A stretch of 64,000 bases of DNA from Vreelandella lutescens (GCF_014640815.1 NZ_BMHM01000001.1:124001-188000); one strand, 5' to 3'. Numbered from the stretch's first letter, positions 51,229-61,292 are shown. Notes: generated by a model not told the origin, from the letters alone. Numbers and translations: made by a program.

Positions 51229-52010
51229 CGCGCGCTTTCCAGTTGTAGCGTTAGGCAGTGGTAGCTCACCGGCAGCCCCTGCGGCGTGCGTAGCGACTCA
51301 TAGCGGGCCTGGGCGGTGGCAAGCGCTTGGCGGTTCAGCCGAGCGTTGGGTCTGGCCACTTGGGCACCCACGCCTTTGATAGAGGCCATCACGGCGTTCA
51401 GGTCGGGGTAAAAAAAGCGCCGCTGATTGCAGGCGTGCTGGGTGAGGTGCAGGCCGCTTTGCTGAATCGCCCGCTGTACGGCGCTGGCATCCGGCGTTTG
51501 CAGCAGCGCCTCGGGCCGCTGCCAGGCGGTGGCAACTTCGCTCAGCGTGCCGGGCAGCAGGGTGGTGATCCGCGCTTGCCCGCCAGGGGAGAGCACCCGT
51601 GCCAACTCCCGCATCACTGCACCGATATCCGGGCACCACTGAATGGCTAGGTTAGAGAACACAAGATCCACGCTTGCGTCGTTCAGCGGCAGCGCGGCGG
51701 CGTCCCCCTGTTGCCAGCGTATGGCATCGCCATACTGCGCCTGGGCGTGGGCGAGCATGCCCGGCGCCAGGTCTAGCCCGGTGGTGGTGGCGTTTGGGTA
51801 GTGGCTCGCCAGTTGTTGGGTCCAGTAGCCGGTGCCGCAGCCAAGGTCGAGCACGTGTTGAGCGCTTTCCGGCAGCGTTTGCCAGAGCGCCTCGCCAATG
51901 TCACGCTGGGCGATAGCGAGGGCATCGTAGCGTGGTGCCGCCCGAGAAAAAGCGTGGGCAACACGCTCCTGCCAGTGGGGCAGTGGCAGCGAGGTGGCCG
52001 GTGTGTTCAT
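51225..52010 (-). CDS. bioC: Malonyl-ACP O-methyltransferase
   Basis: SAM-dependent enzyme that caps malonyl-ACP as a methyl ester so that fatty-acid synthesis can build the pimeloyl chain. The 261-residue protein has the BioC N-terminus (VAHAFSRAAPRYDALA), motif I VLDLGCGTGYWTQQLA and the SNLAIQWCPD block characteristic of BioC. Coupled to bioH upstream and bioD downstream by 4-nt overlaps. Confidence 0.94.
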   Translation of the reverse strand: MNTPATSLPLPHWQERVAHAFSRAAPRYDALAIAQRDIGEALWQTLPESAQHVLDLGCGTGYWTQQLASHYPNATTTGLDLAPGMLAHAQAQYGDAIRWQQGDAAALPLNDASVDLVFSNLAIQWCPDIGAVMRELARVLSPGGQARITTLLPGTLSEVATAWQRPEALLQTPDASAVQRAIQQSGLHLTQHACNQRRFFYPDLNAVMASIKGVGAQVARPNARLNRQALATAQARYESLRTPQGLPVSYHCLTLQLESAR

Positions 52011-52729
52011 CGCGGCTCCTGGGGCGAGCGCGTGGCCTGCTCGGCCAGCCGTGCCGCCAGTTGGGCAGGCTGTGAGAGCATGGGGCAGTGCCCTGCGGCT
52101 TCCAGCGGTAGTGCCTGTACCCGGGTGCTGCGGGGTAGCAGTGGATCGTATGCTCCCGCCAATAAGTGGATAGGGCAGGGAGGGTGAGCGAGCAGTGCCC
52201 GGTTATCCAGCGTTTCAAGCCACATGAGCCCTTGCGCGAGCGTGTCGGTATCGGCTTGGGGAGTTTCGCCTAACTGTGCTCGTAGCTGGCGGTGAGCCTC
52301 GCGGGCATTGGGTTCGCCTTGGGCCTGCCAGCGCAGAAAGTGCCGCCATGTGGTAACTGGGTCACGGTGGAAGGCGCGCTGAAAGCTGGCAAGCTCGTCG
52401 CTCCTCACACCGCCATCACTCTCAGCGTCACTACAAAAACGGCTGCCTGCGCCCAGCAGCAGCAAGGCCTTGGGTGACGGCAGGTGATTTAATAGCGCTG
52501 TGGCCAGCAACCCACCCAGCGACCAGCCCACCCAGACGGCATCGCTGGGTAGCTCGGGTGCCATCCGTTCGGCCAGTGCGTCAATGCTCGTGGGGGTAGG
52601 TAGCGCAGGAGATTCGCCGTAGCCGGGCCACTCCACTGCGCTGGGCTCGACAGTGTTGGGCCAGTACTCCGAAAGCGTCTGCCATACACGGCGGTCGACG
52701 CCCCAGCCCGAGAGCAGGATCAGCTTCAT
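52007..52729 (-). CDS. bioH: Pimeloyl-ACP methyl ester esterase (BioH-type alpha/beta hydrolase)
   Basis: Removes the methyl cap from pimeloyl-ACP methyl ester, ending chain elongation. The 240-residue alpha/beta hydrolase has the nucleophile Ser70 in GWSLGG, Asp195 in AGAYDPLLP and His214 in AAGHCPM, a complete triad. The LLSGWGVDRRVW start is typical of BioH/BioG-like esterases. Its place between bioF and bioC in a coupled operon supports the role more than sequence alone; the exact subtype is less certain. Confidence 0.85.
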   Translation of the reverse strand: MKLILLSGWGVDRRVWQTLSEYWPNTVEPSAVEWPGYGESPALPTPTSIDALAERMAPELPSDAVWVGWSLGGLLATALLNHLPSPKALLLLGAGSRFCSDAESDGGVRSDELASFQRAFHRDPVTTWRHFLRWQAQGEPNAREAHRQLRAQLGETPQADTDTLAQGLMWLETLDNRALLAHPPCPIHLLAGAYDPLLPRSTRVQALPLEAAGHCPMLSQPAQLAARLAEQATRSPQEPR

Positions 52730-53871
52730 CGCTGCTCCTCGTGTAGGCAGGCAGCGGCAACCTCCAAGAGCCGGTCGATATCGCTCTGGGTATGGCGGGC
52801 GCTTAGGGTGATTCGCAGTCGCGCCTCGCCGTTAGGCACCGTGGGCGGTCGAATTGCCCCAACCTGAATGTTGTTCTGATCGCACTTGGCTGCCCAGGCC
52901 AGGGTGCGCTGCTCGCTGCCCAGCAGCAGCGGTTGAATCGGCGTGTGGGAGTGGCCAAGCGGTAGCCCTAAGGCGATAGCCTGCTGGCGGAAGTAGTCAA
53001 TATGGCGAGCGAGCCGTTGGCGGTGCTCCGGCTCCCGCTGCACGATGGTGAGCGCTTCCAGGGTGGCGGCGGCAATCGCGGGCGGTTGGGCGGTGGTGTA
53101 CACATAGCTACGGGAAAACTGAATCAAGTGCTCAATCAGCGCAGCGTCCCCCGCCACAAACGCGCCTGCGGTGCCCAGCGCTTTGCCCAGGGTGCCGACT
53201 AAAATCGGCACGGCTTGGCTGTTAAACCCCTCCACGCAGCCCGCGCCGTTTTCTCCGAGCACGCCGAGCCCGTGGGCATCGTCGATCATCAGCCAGGCGT
53301 TGTGCTGTTGGCTAATGCGGGCGAGTTCGCCGACGTCAGCGATATCGCCATCCATACTGAACACGCCGTCGCTGACCACCAGCTTGTGAGTGGCCGTGCT
53401 GCGCGCAAGCAAACGCTGTAAGTCGTGACCGTCGCGGTGGTGGTAGCGCCGGGAGCGTGCGCCGCTTAAGGCGGCACCGTCGAGTAGCGAGGCGTGATTA
53501 AGGCGGTCCTGAAATATCGCGGTGTTCGAATCCGCCAGCGCTTGCAGCACGCCCAAGTTCGCCATATAGCCCGTGGAGAACAGTAGCGCTCTCTCGCGTC
53601 CGGTCCATTCGGCCAGCGCCTCTTCCAGGGCATCGTGAATGCCCAGGTGCCCGCTGACCAAGTGCGATGCCCCTGCCCCTGCGCCAAAGCGTTTCGCGCC
53701 TTCGGCCTGGGCCGCCTGAACCCGTGGGTCTTGGGCAAGGCCCAGGTAGTCGTTGCCTGCAAAGTCCAGCGCTTGCTGAGAAAACACCCGGCGGCTGCGC
53801 CAGCGCTGTAAACGCTCGCGCTCGTCGCGGGCTGCCGCTAAGCGCTGGTGCCACACCTCAGACACTGGCAT
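52726..53871 (-). CDS. bioF: 8-amino-7-oxononanoate synthase
   Basis: PLP-dependent enzyme that condenses pimeloyl-ACP with alanine to KAPA. The 381-residue protein has [48 protein letters not shown] and the PLP lysine in [13 protein letters not shown]. The frame is open to 54006, but ATG 53871 matches family N-termini and overlaps the bioB 3' end by 14 nt, so coupling continues through the operon. Downstream overlap with bioH is 4 nt. Confidence 0.95.
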   Translation of the reverse strand: MPVSEVWHQRLAAARDERERLQRWRSRRVFSQQALDFAGNDYLGLAQDPRVQAAQAEGAKRFGAGAGASHLVSGHLGIHDALEEALAEWTGRERALLFSTGYMANLGVLQALADSNTAIFQDRLNHASLLDGAALSGARSRRYHHRDGHDLQRLLARSTATHKLVVSDGVFSMDGDIADVGELARISQQHNAWLMIDDAHGLGVLGENGAGCVEGFNSQAVPILVGTLGKALGTAGAFVAGDAALIEHLIQFSRSYVYTTAQPPAIAAATLEALTIVQREPEHRQRLARHIDYFRQQAIALGLPLGHSHTPIQPLLLGSEQRTLAWAAKCDQNNIQVGAIRPPTVPNGEARLRITLSARHTQSDIDRLLEVAAACLHEEQR

Positions 53872-54946
53872 CCACCGCAAGCGCCGCAGCGCGTTCGGCT
53901 TGGGCGTTACGCTGAGCCTGTTGGGCCAGTCGCTCGGTATGCTGCGTGTCGTCTTCGCAGGTATCGCGGCGCTCGGGGTGTAGGCCCAGTTTGGCAAACA
54001 GCGCACGGTCGCGCTCTGCCTGGGGGTTGCTGGTGGTCAGCAGCTTGTCACCGTAGAAGATGGAGTTAGCACCGGCCAGGAAGGCGAGCGCTTGGGTGGA
54101 TTCGCTCATCTGCTCGCGGCCTGCGGAGAGTCGCACGTGGCTCTGGGGCATCATGATGCGCGCCACGGCAATGGCACGGATAAACTCCAGTGGGTCTAAA
54201 TCTTCCACGTTCTCCAGCGGCGTTCCCGGTACTTTAACCAGCATGTTGATAGGCACCGATTCAGGATGCGGAGAGAGCTTAGCCAACTGCTGCAGCAGCG
54301 CGCTGCGATCCTGCGCGCCTTCACCCATGCCTAAAATGCCGCCGGAGCACACTTTCATACCGGCGTTGCGAACGGTGGCCAGGGTTTCTAAGCGGTCGCT
54401 GTAAGTGCGGGTGGTGATGATTTCGCCGTAGTAATCGGGGGAGGTGTCGAGGTTGTGGTTGTAGTAGTCCAGTCCGGCAGCGGCCAGCCGGGTGGCCTGT
54501 TCGCCGTCGACCATACCCAGCGTCATGCAGGTCTCAAGCCCCAGCGCTTTCACCTGGCGCACCATCTCTTCCACCACCACTAAATCTTTATCCCGCGGGC
54601 TGCGCCACGCGGCCCCCATGCAGAAGCGGCTAGCGCCGGCCTCTTTGGCCGCCTGGGCCTGGGCTACTACCTTCTCAATTTCCAGCAGCTTCTCTTTTTC
54701 CAGTTGAGTGTTGTAGTGGCCCGACTGCGGGCAGTATTTGCAGTCTTCCGGGCAGGCCCCGGTTTTAATCGACAGCAGAGTAGAGACCTGCACCGCGTTG
54801 GCATCGAAATGCGCCCGATGCACCTGCTGGGCGTGAAACAGCAGGTCGTTAAAGGGCAGCGCAAACAGCGCGTTGATCTCGTCAAGCGTCCAGTCGTGGC
54901 GCGGTGCGGCATCCGTCGCATGAGAAGCAGTCGAATTAGCGGTCAC
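53858..54946 (-). CDS. bioB: Biotin synthase
   Basis: Radical-SAM enzyme that inserts sulfur into dethiobiotin. The 362-residue protein has the CxxxCxxC cluster ligands Cys65, Cys69 and Cys72 in [16 protein letters not shown], the [12 protein letters not shown] block and [14 protein letters not shown]. It has N- and C-terminal extensions of about 15 residues each relative to E. coli BioB. The start is GTG 54946, lying 1 nt behind a BirA-type operator that also contains the weak ribosome site. First gene of bioB-F-H-C-D-A, which holds all the pathway-specific genes. Confidence 0.97.
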   Translation of the reverse strand: MTANSTASHATDAAPRHDWTLDEINALFALPFNDLLFHAQQVHRAHFDANAVQVSTLLSIKTGACPEDCKYCPQSGHYNTQLEKEKLLEIEKVVAQAQAAKEAGASRFCMGAAWRSPRDKDLVVVEEMVRQVKALGLETCMTLGMVDGEQATRLAAAGLDYYNHNLDTSPDYYGEIITTRTYSDRLETLATVRNAGMKVCSGGILGMGEGAQDRSALLQQLAKLSPHPESVPINMLVKVPGTPLENVEDLDPLEFIRAIAVARIMMPQSHVRLSAGREQMSESTQALAFLAGANSIFYGDKLLTTSNPQAERDRALFAKLGLHPERRDTCEDDTQHTERLAQQAQRNAQAERAAALAVDASV

Positions 54947-54947
54947 G

Positions 54948-54977
54948 GGTAAACCTATATTCTTTTGAAAGTTGACA
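54948..54977 (-). promoter_or_regulatory. BirA-type biotin operator A (bioB side)
   Basis: On the minus strand TGTCAACT-N14-GGTTTACC, matching the gammaproteobacterial BirA pattern TTGTnAACC-N14/15-GGTTnACAA. It ends 1 nt before the bioB GTG, so bound BirA-biotinyl-AMP would block both promoter exit and the start region. Confidence 0.72.
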
Positions 54978-54979
54978 GG

Positions 54980-55009
54980 ACTCTAGCGGGGCTGCGCTGA
55001 GGGTGTCAA
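54980..55009 (-). promoter_or_regulatory. Putative bioB promoter
   Basis: Minus-strand TTGACA (55009-55004) and TAGAGT (54985-54980) separated by 18 nt. The -35 lies within operator B, and the transcription start would fall within operator A, so both sites could repress it. Confidence 0.5.
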
Positions 55010-55033
55010 CTTTTTAGATAGTTTTGGTTTACC
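55004..55033 (+). promoter_or_regulatory. BirA-type biotin operator B (DTW-gene side)
   Basis: On the plus strand TGTCAACT-N14-GGTTTACC, with exactly the same half-sites and spacing as operator A but facing the opposite way. The two TGTCAACT halves face each other and explain the 10-bp inverted repeat AAAGTTGACA/TGTCAACTTT seen at 54968-55013. Confidence 0.68.
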
Positions 55034-55118
55034 ATGAATAGTTTGCTTTAGGGAGTATTCGTCAGGATGTATGGCCTGCTTTATACTCTGCGCCCTTTGA
55101 CGACCCACTGGAGCGCAG

Positions 55119-55889
55119 ATGCCTGACGCGACCTCGCTGCCCCCTGAGCACGATGCATTGACCGACCGCGACCCGGCCACCGGGCATCCGCGCCCGCCTC
55201 GGCGTGAATTCAAAGCGCGGGGCAGCTTCGTCAAGCGCTGCGAAGGCTGCAATCTGCCCGAGCTGAACTGCCTCTGCCCGTATCAGGTCAAGGCGGAGAG
55301 CGACGCTCAGGTGTGGCTGTTAACTCACTCCATCGAGCACTACAAACCGACCAATACCGGGCGTTTGATTGGCGATGTGCTGACCAACACCCGCGTGTTT
55401 ACCTGGTATCGCACCGCGCCGGACGACACGCTGGCGGCGCTTCTGGCAGACCCGCGCTACGCGCCGTTTGTGATTTTTCCTGACGATCAGCCGGATTACG
55501 CCGACCGCGTGGTGGACATTGGCGCGGTACACGCAGCCAAGCAGCAGGCGCGCATACCGGTGTTTATTATTTTGGATGGCACGTGGCGTCAGGCGCGGCG
55601 TATGTTCCGCAAAAGCCCTTACCTAGATACGCTACCGGTACTGCCGCTGCGCACCGAGCGTGAAACCCGCTATCGGCTGCGCAAACCCGCCTCTAAAGCG
55701 CATCTGTGCACCGCCGAGGTAGCCATTGAGCTGCTGCGCCAAAGCGGTGATGAAACAGCGGCAGGCGTGTTGGATGATTACTTTGACGTGTTCAACGATA
55801 GCTATGCGGAAAGCCGCTACTATCGCAAGATTGCCGAGCCTACCCCTGCTATGCAGCGGCTGTTAGACAGGCAACAGCCGGAACGCTAA
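55119..55889 (+). CDS. DTW-domain tRNA-uridine aminocarboxypropyltransferase
   Basis: A 256-residue DTW-domain protein (TapT/YfiP-like), predicted to transfer the 3-amino-3-carboxypropyl group of SAM to tRNA uridine (acp3U). Landmarks are the cysteine cluster CEGCNLPELNCLCP (about 41-54), LLTHSIEHYKPTNTGRL and the name-giving DGTWRQARRM (DTW). ATG 55119 follows a short leader. Divergent from bioB with a BirA-type operator in between, so it may be biotin-responsive by position only. It overlaps the convergent exporter gene by 4 nt. Confidence 0.85.
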   Translation: MPDATSLPPEHDALTDRDPATGHPRPPRREFKARGSFVKRCEGCNLPELNCLCPYQVKAESDAQVWLLTHSIEHYKPTNTGRLIGDVLTNTRVFTWYRTAPDDTLAALLADPRYAPFVIFPDDQPDYADRVVDIGAVHAAKQQARIPVFIILDGTWRQARRMFRKSPYLDTLPVLPLRTERETRYRLRKPASKAHLCTAEVAIELLRQSGDETAAGVLDDYFDVFNDSYAESRYYRKIAEPTPAMQRLLDRQQPER

Positions 55890-56791
55890 GGGGTTTGGCC
55901 CGGCAGCCAGCGTAGCAGTACTTTGCGTACCCAGTACCAGCGGTTAATCAGCAGCGCGGCGAAAATCAGGCTGCAGCCCAACAGCTGAAGTAGAGTCATG
56001 GTTTCGCTAAACCACCACGCGGCTAGCAGCGCAGTCCATACCGCTTCTAACATCAAAATGACCGCTGCATGGCTTGGAGTGGTCATGCTCTGAGCTTTAA
56101 TTTGCAAGAAAAAGCGCAGTGAGCTCGCCAGCAGGACGCTGGCTATAAACCAGCCGAGAATGGAGGTGTTCATGGCCAGCGGTTGGTGCTCCACCACCAG
56201 CGATAGCCCTGTCAGCACCACGCCAACAGAAATAAGCTGAAGCGTGGTGAGCGGTAAGGCAGGGACGTTGCGCACCACGCGGGTATTCACATTGATCAGC
56301 AGGGCAAAGCAGAGGGCGGCGCAGGCCATCAGCAGCTGGCTGGCTTCGATATTAAAGCCTGCATTGAGCGATAGTAGGGCAAACCCGAGCAGCGCCACGG
56401 GTAGCGCGACCCAGGTGGAGCGAGGCGGGCGGTCGCCAAACAGCAGCCGTGCCACCACCGGTACCAATAAGATACCGAGGCTATTAATAAACGCGCTTTC
56501 GCCTAAATGGTTGGAGTGGTGCAGCCCTAATACCCAAAACGCAATGGCGGCACTAAATAACACGCCCACCAGCAGCCCGCGCTGTATCCGACGAACGGGC
56601 ATCTGGCGCAGCGCTGGCCAGGCAAATCCCAGTAGTATCAACCCTGCCAGTAAAAAGCGCGTACCTATAAACAGTAAGGGTGGCATGCCTGCCAGCGCTT
56701 CTTTAGAAAATATCCAGCCCCCAGCAGCCAAGGCGGTGACGAGCAGAAGCAGTGCATCTGCCTGCCAGGGGGCTTGTTTCACGCTATTCAC
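55886..56791 (-). CDS. EamA/DMT-superfamily transporter
   Basis: A 301-residue membrane protein with ten hydrophobic spans in two EamA repeats, the form of metabolite exporters such as RhaT/YdcZ-type relatives. Recognisable are GGWIFSKEALAGMPPLLFIG in repeat 1 and the final MTLLQLLGCSLIFAALLINR. GTG 56791 overlaps the TraB-family gene stop by 4 nt, so both are one transcript. Substrate unknown. Confidence 0.82.
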   Translation of the reverse strand: MNSVKQAPWQADALLLLVTALAAGGWIFSKEALAGMPPLLFIGTRFLLAGLILLGFAWPALRQMPVRRIQRGLLVGVLFSAAIAFWVLGLHHSNHLGESAFINSLGILLVPVVARLLFGDRPPRSTWVALPVALLGFALLSLNAGFNIEASQLLMACAALCFALLINVNTRVVRNVPALPLTTLQLISVGVVLTGLSLVVEHQPLAMNTSILGWFIASVLLASSLRFFLQIKAQSMTTPSHAAVILMLEAVWTALLAAWWFSETMTLLQLLGCSLIFAALLINRWYWVRKVLLRWLPGQTP

Positions 56792-58041
56792 GCCGCGCCG
56801 CTGCCAAACAGAGCCCCTGCGATTCTAAAGCCAGCCACCCAGGTACCAATCGCAGAACCCACGGTGGCTAGGATAAACACCAGCAGAGTGCGAGAAACGC
56901 GGTTCTTCCACCAGCCTTTTAACTGCGTCACGTCGTGGCGCAGGGTCGAAAAGTCGCGCACTTTGGGTTTGCGCATATACAGTTCCACCCCCGCCGCTAC
57001 AAAGCCCGCACCAATGGTGGGGTTAAGCGAGGTGAGCGGTGCCGCGAAGAAGGTGGCAATCACCGTGACCGGGTGAGCCAGCGCCGCAATGGTCGCGCCG
57101 CCGGATAAAATACCGTTAATCAAAAACCACTCAATGACGAGCTGCCAGCCAAGGTCGGTATTGCGTGAAAACCCCACTACAAAACCGGTGAGTACCAAGG
57201 CAGTAATCAGCCATGGGGCGGCCTTCCACAGCTTGGAGGGCGGCGGTGAGGCTTCGAGTGATTCACGCTCAACTTTGGGATTTTCCGGCAGCGGCGTTTC
57301 TAAGTGCTCACTGGTGCCTTTTAGGTGACCAGCACCCAATACCACCAGCACATGTTGGTAGCGTCCTGGCGGCGCTTCTTCCGCCAAACGTAGCGCCATA
57401 TAGCGGTCGCGCTCGCGAATTAAGGGCGTGTAGAGGGCTTCCGATTCAGCAGCAAACTCGCTGAAGGTGGCCTCTAACATGTCGCCCTCTTTGAGCTTTT
57501 CGATGTCCTCTTTGGAGACATCCTGGCGAGAAAGCACGCTGCCAATCAGTCCTGAGAAGAGCGAGAAGCGCTGCCACCAGGGTACGTTGCGATAAATGCG
57601 CTTTAAGGTGATGCCAACATCTCGGTCTACCAGCAGCAGCGGCAGATTGCGCGTACGGCACTCTTCCACCGCCGCGCGCATTTCAGCCCCCGGTTGAATG
57701 CCGGACTGCTCGGCAATTCGCTGCTGAAAGGCACCGAGCGCCAGGCTCGCCGCCACCATGCCGGCCTTGCCTTGCTTGAACACCTGAAACAGGTCTTGTT
57801 CGCCCATGGCGTCTGGGTTGTCCATGCTGTGGTGACGGGCGTCACACAGCTCAATGGCAACGGCGTCGAAGTGGCCGCTGTCGATCAGCTGGCGAACATC
57901 GTTGGCGCTTTCCGCTGAAACGTGGGCGGTACCCAGTAGGGTGTAGTGGGTGCCACCTACGGCGATAGTTTTCATCGGGCCGCTGGTCGTCGGCAGCGCA
58001 TTGGGTGCCTGTGTCAGCGGGGTAGTGTCATCTTGGGTCAT
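56788..58041 (-). CDS. TraB family protein with C-terminal membrane domain
   Basis: A 417-residue protein of the TraB/PrgY family: an N-terminal domain with LLGTAHVSAES and AIELCDARHH (GTAHxS and E-motifs), a second half with VLVVLGAGHLKG, and a C-terminal region of about four spans (from about residue 275). In Enterococcus the family counteracts a peptide pheromone, and it resembles GumN/Tiki proteases; the bacterial role here is unknown. ATG 58041 is 35 nt behind trkH on the same strand and it leads into the DMT gene. Confidence 0.82.
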   Translation of the reverse strand: MTQDDTTPLTQAPNALPTTSGPMKTIAVGGTHYTLLGTAHVSAESANDVRQLIDSGHFDAVAIELCDARHHSMDNPDAMGEQDLFQVFKQGKAGMVAASLALGAFQQRIAEQSGIQPGAEMRAAVEECRTRNLPLLLVDRDVGITLKRIYRNVPWWQRFSLFSGLIGSVLSRQDVSKEDIEKLKEGDMLEATFSEFAAESEALYTPLIRERDRYMALRLAEEAPPGRYQHVLVVLGAGHLKGTSEHLETPLPENPKVERESLEASPPPSKLWKAAPWLITALVLTGFVVGFSRNTDLGWQLVIEWFLINGILSGGATIAALAHPVTVIATFFAAPLTSLNPTIGAGFVAAGVELYMRKPKVRDFSTLRHDVTQLKGWWKNRVSRTLLVFILATVGSAIGTWVAGFRIAGALFGSGAA

Positions 58042-58076
58042 GAATAAGTCTCAATAAAAGTAACGTGGGCACTGGT

Positions 58077-59525
58077 TTAGCGACGCCAAAAAGCGGGAGT
58101 AAAGAGTACCAGTACCGTAAAAATTTCCAGGCGGCCCAGCAGCATGGCAAGGACTAAAATCCACTTGGCAAGGCTGGGTAGGTCGCCGTAATGGCTGCTG
58201 GCTTCACCCAGAGCTGGGCCTAAGTTATTGAGCGCTGAACCGACGGTGGACCAAGCGGTGACCTGATCAACACCGGTGGCCATGACGCCCACCAGCATCA
58301 AGAAAAACAGCATGACATAGGCCGAGAAGAAGCCCCACACGGCTTGGGCAATGCTGTCCGGCACGCTGACTTTGCCCACTTTGACTGCAATCACCGCATT
58401 GGGATGAATCAGCCGCATGACTTCGCGCATGCCCTGCTTCAAAATCAAGATAATGCGGATGACCTTCATGCCGCCCGCCGTAGAGCCAGAACAGCCACCA
58501 ACAAACGCGGCCACAAACAGTAAAAACGGCAGTGCGCCTGGCCAGCCAGAGAAATCGGCAACGGCGAAACCTGCGGTAGTGGCTACAGACACCACTTCAA
58601 ACAGCGCATGGCGTAGGCCAACGATATCGTCGTAGGTGTCGGTCAGCCACAGGGTGATGACGGCAATGGTGGTGAGGCCCGCTAAAAACAGCATCAAAAA
58701 GCGCGCTTCTGGATCCTCAAAGTAATGCAGCAGGCGCTTTTCCCGCCAGGCAATAAAATGGAGGCTGAAACTAACCGCTGAAATGAGCATGAAGCTAATG
58801 CAAATCAGCTCTATGGCGGCGCTATCAAAGTGGCCAATGCTGGTGTCGTAGGTAGAAAATCCGCCAATCGCGACGGTAGAGAAACTGTGGCCGAGGGCAT
58901 CAAACCAGCTCATGCCTGCCAGCATATAAGCCACAAAACAGGCAAACGTAAGCGTGGCGTAAATATACCAAAGCGCTTTAGCCGTTTCGGTAATACGCGG
59001 GGTGAGCTTGGAATCTTTGAGCGGGCCTGGAATCTCGGTGCGGTACAGGGCCATACCCCCGACCCCTAAGGTAGGCAAAATGGCTACGGCCAGTACCACA
59101 ATCCCCATGCCACCCAGCCACTGCAGCTGCTGACGATAGTAGCGCACGGATTCAGGTAAAAAGTCGATGCCGGTAATCACCGTAGCACCGGTGGTGGTGA
59201 GGCCCGAAAAGGATTCAAAAACGGCGTCGGTAATGCTTAGCGAACCTTCCCCAAACAGCATGAGCGGTAGCGAACCAAACAGCGCTAGTACCGTCCAGAA
59301 CATCGCCGCAATAATAAAACCGTCGCGAATACGCAGCTCTTTACGCGCTTTGCGGTTAGGCAAGTACAGCAGCAGGCCGGTCATCACGCTAATGGCAATG
59401 CCGCTCATAAACGCATGCCAAACACCATCGCGAAACCACAGTGACATCAGCATGGGCGGCAGCATTGTTAAGCTGAAGAGCATCAGTAGCAGGCCCAGAA
59501 TACGTAAAATGACCCGCAAGCTCAT
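58077..59525 (-). CDS. trkH: Trk potassium uptake transmembrane subunit TrkH
   Basis: Potassium-translocating subunit of the Trk system, important in osmoadaptation. The 482-residue protein has the four selectivity-filter-like P-loops (GLTTTGATV, VAIGGFSTYD, ATTAGFAVADFS and NNLGPALGEA) and the final LLGRLEIFTVLVLF typical of TrkH/TrkI. It follows trkA with a 33-nt gap. Halophiles often carry more than one TrkH-type protein; which one this is cannot be told here. Confidence 0.96.
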   Translation of the reverse strand: MSLRVILRILGLLLMLFSLTMLPPMLMSLWFRDGVWHAFMSGIAISVMTGLLLYLPNRKARKELRIRDGFIIAAMFWTVLALFGSLPLMLFGEGSLSITDAVFESFSGLTTTGATVITGIDFLPESVRYYRQQLQWLGGMGIVVLAVAILPTLGVGGMALYRTEIPGPLKDSKLTPRITETAKALWYIYATLTFACFVAYMLAGMSWFDALGHSFSTVAIGGFSTYDTSIGHFDSAAIELICISFMLISAVSFSLHFIAWREKRLLHYFEDPEARFLMLFLAGLTTIAVITLWLTDTYDDIVGLRHALFEVVSVATTAGFAVADFSGWPGALPFLLFVAAFVGGCSGSTAGGMKVIRIILILKQGMREVMRLIHPNAVIAVKVGKVSVPDSIAQAVWGFFSAYVMLFFLMLVGVMATGVDQVTAWSTVGSALNNLGPALGEASSHYGDLPSLAKWILVLAMLLGRLEIFTVLVLFTPAFWRR

Positions 59526-59558
59526 AGTGTTAGCTGTCTCATCACGCTGGTACGATCC

Positions 59559-60932
59559 TTAGAAAAACGTTAAGCCCACTTGGAACAGGCGCTCCACATC
59601 GCGGATGCGGCGTTTATCGATCACAAACAAAATCAGGTGGTCGCCGCTCTCTACCAGCACATCGCCATGGGCGATAATGACTTCCTTGCCCCGAACAATG
59701 GCACCGATGGTAGTGCCTTCAGGCAAATTGATTTCGGCAATCGTGCGTCCTACGACTTTGGATGATTGCTTATCCCCGTGGGCGATGGCCTCAATGGCCT
59801 CTGCCGCCCCCCGGCGCAGCGAGTGCACGTTGACGATATCGCCCCGGCGAACGTGAGTCAGCAGGCTGCCGATGGTGGCCTGCTGGGGGGAAATCGCAAT
59901 ATCGATATCGCCACCCTGGACCAAGTCCACATAGGCAGCGTTGTTGATGAGGGTAAGCACCTTCTTCGCCCCCAGCCGTTTCGCCAGCAGCGATGACATA
60001 ATATTCACTTCATCGTCGTTGGTGAGCGCACAGAAGATATCGCAATCTTCAATGTTCTCCTCTTCCAGCAGCCGTTTGCTGGTGGCGCTGCCGTGGAGCA
60101 CCACAGTGCGGTCTAGCCGCTCGGAAAGCGCAGTGCAGCGCTCCAGGCTGTGCTCAATAATCTTGACCTGATGGCTGTGCTCTAAGTGCTCCGCCAGCCG
60201 CTCACCAATGTTGCCGCCCCCGGCAATCACCACGCGGCGAAAATCCCGCTCGACCTTGCGCAGCTCGCTCATCACCGCGCGAATATCCCGCCGGGCGGCC
60301 AGGAAAAACACCTCGTCGTCCGCTTCAATCACCGTGTCGCCACGGGGAATGATGGGCCGGTTGCGGCGGTAAATCGCTGCCACGCGGGTTTCCACGTTCG
60401 GCATATGCTTGCCCAAAAATGCCAAATCCTGCCCCACTAGCGGGCCGCCGTAGAAAGCTTTGACCGCCACCAGCTGCACCAACCCACCGGCAAACTCCAG
60501 CACCTGCAGCGCACCGGGGTGCTCAATCAAGCGGCGCACGTGATCCGTCACCACCTGCTCGGGGCTGATCAGCACGTCGATGGGAATGGCTTCGTGGGCA
60601 AACAGGCCCTTACGGGTGAGGTAGGCGGTGGAGCGCACGCGGGCGATTTTGGTCGGGGTGCGAAACAGCGTATGGGCCACCTGACAGGCGATCATATTGA
60701 TCTCGTCGGTGTTGGTCACCGCGATCAGCATGTCGGCGTCTTCACAACCCGCTTGGCGCAGCACAATGGGGTAGGAGCCCGCGCCGGTCACCGTGCGGAT
60801 ATCCAGCTTGGTGTGCAGTTCGCGCAGTTTTGCGCCGTCGGTATCGACGACGGTGATGTCGTTCTCCTCGCGGGCGAGGTGCTCCGCTAGGGTGCCGCCG
60901 ACCTGGCCGGCGCCAAGAATGATGATTTTCAT
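59559..60932 (-). CDS. trkA: Trk potassium uptake regulatory subunit TrkA
   Basis: Cytoplasmic NAD(H)-binding RCK protein that gates TrkH. The 457-residue protein has two TrkA-N Rossmann domains ([13 protein letters not shown] at 7-19; [14 protein letters not shown] in the second half), each followed by a TrkA-C domain, the usual full-length double form. Transcribed just ahead of trkH. Between trkA and dodecin lies a terminator, so trkA probably has its own promoter between 60933 and 60995. Confidence 0.97.
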   Translation of the reverse strand: MKIIILGAGQVGGTLAEHLAREENDITVVDTDGAKLRELHTKLDIRTVTGAGSYPIVLRQAGCEDADMLIAVTNTDEINMIACQVAHTLFRTPTKIARVRSTAYLTRKGLFAHEAIPIDVLISPEQVVTDHVRRLIEHPGALQVLEFAGGLVQLVAVKAFYGGPLVGQDLAFLGKHMPNVETRVAAIYRRNRPIIPRGDTVIEADDEVFFLAARRDIRAVMSELRKVERDFRRVVIAGGGNIGERLAEHLEHSHQVKIIEHSLERCTALSERLDRTVVLHGSATSKRLLEEENIEDCDIFCALTNDDEVNIMSSLLAKRLGAKKVLTLINNAAYVDLVQGGDIDIAISPQQATIGSLLTHVRRGDIVNVHSLRRGAAEAIEAIAHGDKQSSKVVGRTIAEINLPEGTTIGAIVRGKEVIIAHGDVLVESGDHLILFVIDKRRIRDVERLFQVGLTFF

Positions 60933-60997
60933 TGCTGAGCATCGGTTCCGTTATAAGCGCCAGCGCATTCTCGGCAGGAGGTGTGCGCTGCAATAAA

Positions 60998-61027
60998 GAC
61001 GGCGGCCAGTGTAAACCAGCCGCCGTC
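60998..61027 (-). terminator. Intrinsic terminator after dodecin gene
   Basis: Perfect 9-bp stem (GACGGCGGC and GCCGCCGTC, 12-nt loop), followed on the minus strand by a short T-rich stretch (TTTATT), 17 nt after the dodecin stop. Confidence 0.75.
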
Positions 61028-61043
61028 GAAAAGCAGGTAGGGA

Positions 61044-61250
61044 TTACTCCATCGTAAAGCCGACTTTCACCGTTACCTGCCAGTGGGCGACACGGCCATC
61101 TTCAATATGACCACGGGTGTCGGTGACTTCGAGCCAGCGCATGTTGTGAACGCTTTCTGATGCTTTCGCGAGTGCGTTCTGTACGGCTTCCTCAATACCT
61201 TTCTCGGAAGACCCGGTAAGCTCAATATGTTTGTACGTGTGATGACTCAT
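61044..61250 (-). CDS. Dodecin family flavin-binding protein
   Basis: A 68-residue dodecin, a dodecameric hollow-sphere protein that binds flavins (or CoA) and protects against photochemical damage or stores them. It has the start [20 protein letters not shown] and the flavin-stacking Trp39 (NMRWLEV) and Gln58 ([10 protein letters not shown]). GGAG lies 5 nt upstream of ATG 61250. Monocistronic, with its own terminator; unrelated to the neighbouring trk and rsmB genes by function. Confidence 0.93.
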   Translation of the reverse strand: MSHHTYKHIELTGSSEKGIEEAVQNALAKASESVHNMRWLEVTDTRGHIEDGRVAHWQVTVKVGFTME

Positions 61251-61292
61251 GTTTGCTCCATCCTTGTCATGAATTCACTGCCGGGCAACTGC

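Noticed and set aside
54968..55013. 10-bp inverted repeat as a terminator hairpin
   Set aside because: The 26-nt loop and the position between divergent promoters do not fit a terminator; the repeat is better explained by the facing halves of two BirA-type operators.
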